Origin: a virus
IMG/VR virus record: IMGVR_UViG_3300021960_000343
Coordinates: 1 to 29,956 of that record
DNA length: 29,956 nucleotides
Strand: one strand, 5' to 3'
The position numbers were made by a program, and so were the translations under genes. Of the stretch, positions 29,185 through 29,956 are shown piece by piece. How positions within the stretch are numbered: the stretch's first letter is position 1; each line of letters opens with the position of its first letter. The notes beneath the pieces are model-generated. The model was given only the letters and a program-made list of their open reading frames with translations, searched no databases and was not told where the DNA came from.

Positions 29185-29202
29185 CCAGCCGGGCAAGGCT
29201 GG
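29185..29202 (+). promoter_or_regulatory. Leader hairpin with GGGCAA hexaloop
   Basis: CCAGCC GGGCAA GGCTGG: a perfect 6-bp stem with the shared loop, starting within the first bases of the expected transcript. Confidence 0.8.
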
Positions 29203-29229
29203 CAACCCTTAACCTACGGAGGCCACAAA

Positions 29230-29655
29230 ATGGCAAACATTCACGTTATAAACATTCGCCCCAGCGACTCTATGCTGGACCGTGTCTTAAACCCTGCCGC
29301 GGATCGTCGCATTGGAGCGGCCCGCCCCGCCGACATCATCGAAGCGTGCGGGATCATTCCCGACTTTTTTTATACGGCTTGCATTATGTCGAGCAATAGC
29401 GACGGCGTCACAACGCTGGACGCTATCGCGGACGGCATGGACGCCGAATATCAAATGGGCGGCTTTTGCTATCCCTTCGGCGGATCGGTCGACGTCGACG
29501 GGACATATCACAGCGAATTCGCGGACGATCCAGACATGGCCCCGCTGGCCCGCTTTGGATTTGACGGGCGCTTTTTCTGCTATGTCTATGACTATGGGAT
29601 AACCGCGATCCGCGACGGGCTGGACGGGCCCTTTAAAATCGCCCGTTTTGATTAA
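29230..29655 (+). CDS. Phage cassette protein, function unknown
   Basis: This 141-residue acidic protein has ACGGAGG before its ATG. It has a helical N-terminal half ('SMLDRVLNPAADRRIGAARPADIIEACGIIPDFFYTACIM') and a second half rich in Asp, Phe and Tyr ('GFDGRFFCYVYDYGITAIRDGLDGPF'). I do not recognise it. Like its neighbours it is a one-gene unit with promoter, operator, GGGCAA hairpin, ribosome site and terminator all its own. Confidence 0.75.
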   Translation: MANIHVINIRPSDSMLDRVLNPAADRRIGAARPADIIEACGIIPDFFYTACIMSSNSDGVTTLDAIADGMDAEYQMGGFCYPFGGSVDVDGTYHSEFADDPDMAPLARFGFDGRFFCYVYDYGITAIRDGLDGPFKIARFD

Positions 29656-29658
29656 ACC

Positions 29659-29708
29659 CAGCGCGACCGCTGGACACTGGGCCGCCTTCGGGCGGCCTTT
29701 TCTTTTTT
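29659..29708 (+). terminator. Hairpin plus factor-independent terminator
   Basis: CCAGCG CGAC CGCTGG (29658-29673) is followed by GGCCGCC TTCG GGCGGCC (29680-29697) and TTTTCTTTTTT. It closely resembles the unit at 29094-29143. Confidence 0.9.
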
Positions 29709-29712
29709 AACT

Positions 29713-29746
29713 TTACTTTTTTAAAAGTTATCGCATATAATCGCAT
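29713..29746 (+). promoter_or_regulatory. sigma70 promoter with tandem TCGCAT operator
   Basis: TTACTT (29713-29718), 17-bp spacer, TATAAT (29736-29741). TCGCAT at 29731-29736 and 29741-29746. It is essentially a copy of the promoter at 29148. Confidence 0.85.
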
Positions 29747-29747
29747 T

Positions 29748-29767
29748 CGACGGGGGGCAACCCGTCG
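29748..29767 (+). promoter_or_regulatory. Leader hairpin with GGGCAA hexaloop
   Basis: CGACGGG GGGCAA CCCGTCG: a perfect 7-bp stem with the shared loop. The stem sequence differs from the other three leaders while pairing is kept. Confidence 0.8.
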
Positions 29768-29796
29768 CAACTTTTAACAACTACGGAGACCATACC

Positions 29797-29956
29797 ATGA
29801 TTGAACTTAACACCGACCACGAATTTTTGATTAAACTTTCCGACGACTTGGGAGACAGCGAAACCGCCCGCGACATCCGCATTGCCGCGCAGGACATCAA
29901 AAACCTGACCGACTATATAGAGCGGCTGGAATGGAACATTAACCAAATGTCAAGCG
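29797..29956 (+). CDS. Phage cassette protein, 3' end cut by the window
   Basis: An ATG follows ACGGAGAC at a good distance and the frame is open to the end of the window (53 residues visible). It begins MIELNTDHEFLIKLSDDLGD and continues as charged helix with 'IRIAAQDIKNLTDYIERLEW'. No family recognised. It is the last visible member of the cassette array, with promoter, tandem operator and GGGCAA leader hairpin. Confidence 0.7.
   Translation, partial: MIELNTDHEFLIKLSDDLGDSETARDIRIAAQDIKNLTDYIERLEWNINQMSS

Noticed and set aside
1-29956. CRISPR array or insertion sequence
   Set aside because: No regularly spaced repeats with unique spacers and no transposase or terminal inverted repeats were seen.

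Overview
The window is part of the genome of a tailed double-stranded DNA phage (Caudoviricetes), probably a marine, short-tailed (podovirus-like) phage. The evidence is tightly packed genes with start/stop overlaps, a run of large alanine/glutamine/glycine-rich virion proteins ending in a lytic-transglycosylase virion protein, a compact replication block, a small terminase subunit, and many very small conserved phage genes. The promoters I can see are of the bacterial sigma70 type and no phage RNA polymerase is visible, so host RNA polymerase is the likely transcriber. Protein style (short 'GG-x-hydrophobic' motifs, Leu-type family A polymerase, SNF2-like helicase) recalls phages of marine Alphaproteobacteria, but the host is inference. 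Both ends of the window cut through genes; portal, capsid and large terminase genes are not seen.

Layout. (1) 1-11.4 kb: five rightward virion genes, probably tail-associated or ejected internal proteins; the last carries a peptidoglycan-cleaving transglycosylase domain. (2) 11.5-12.2 kb: a small membrane-anchored coiled-coil protein (possible holin or spanin) and a small conserved protein. (3) 12.2-13.6 kb: an SNF2-type helicase on the minus strand, diverging from the rightward replication block through two overlapping face-to-face promoters. (4) 13.7-21.4 kb: an AEP-type primase, a probable single-strand binding protein, a UvrD-type helicase, a family A DNA polymerase with proofreading domain, and accessory genes. 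These include an overlooked 50-residue protein resembling sigma70 region 4 and an AT-rich two-gene insert bounded by a duplicated gene junction. (5) 21.5-24.2 kb: small regulatory-looking genes (ribbon-helix-helix, zinc ribbon, a membrane-anchored AlpA-like protein), a leftward small gene and a candidate small RNA. (6) 24.3-29.96 kb: genes with their own promoters, several also with their own terminators, together with a terminase small subunit, a VRR-NUC-like nuclease and an AT-rich repeat region that could be a replication origin or packaging site.

The most striking signal is regulatory. Four leaders (24.37, 27.85, 29.19 and 29.75 kb) carry a hairpin whose stem sequence differs each time while the six-base loop is always GGGCAA; a fifth, weaker copy lies at 25.03 kb. 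Upstream, at 22.18-22.26 kb, a strong promoter and a terminator bracket a roughly 77-nt transcript with no gene, and the tip of its terminator hairpin can fold with the six-base loop TTGCCC, the exact complement. This looks like a phage small RNA acting by kissing loops on a set of cassette leaders. Independently, six promoters in the same region carry TCGCAT (or its reverse complement) repeated at exactly 10-bp spacing over or next to the -10 box, suggesting a shared operator. Together these would form a two-layer (DNA and RNA) control circuit for the cassette genes. The functional interpretation is inference from sequence alone.
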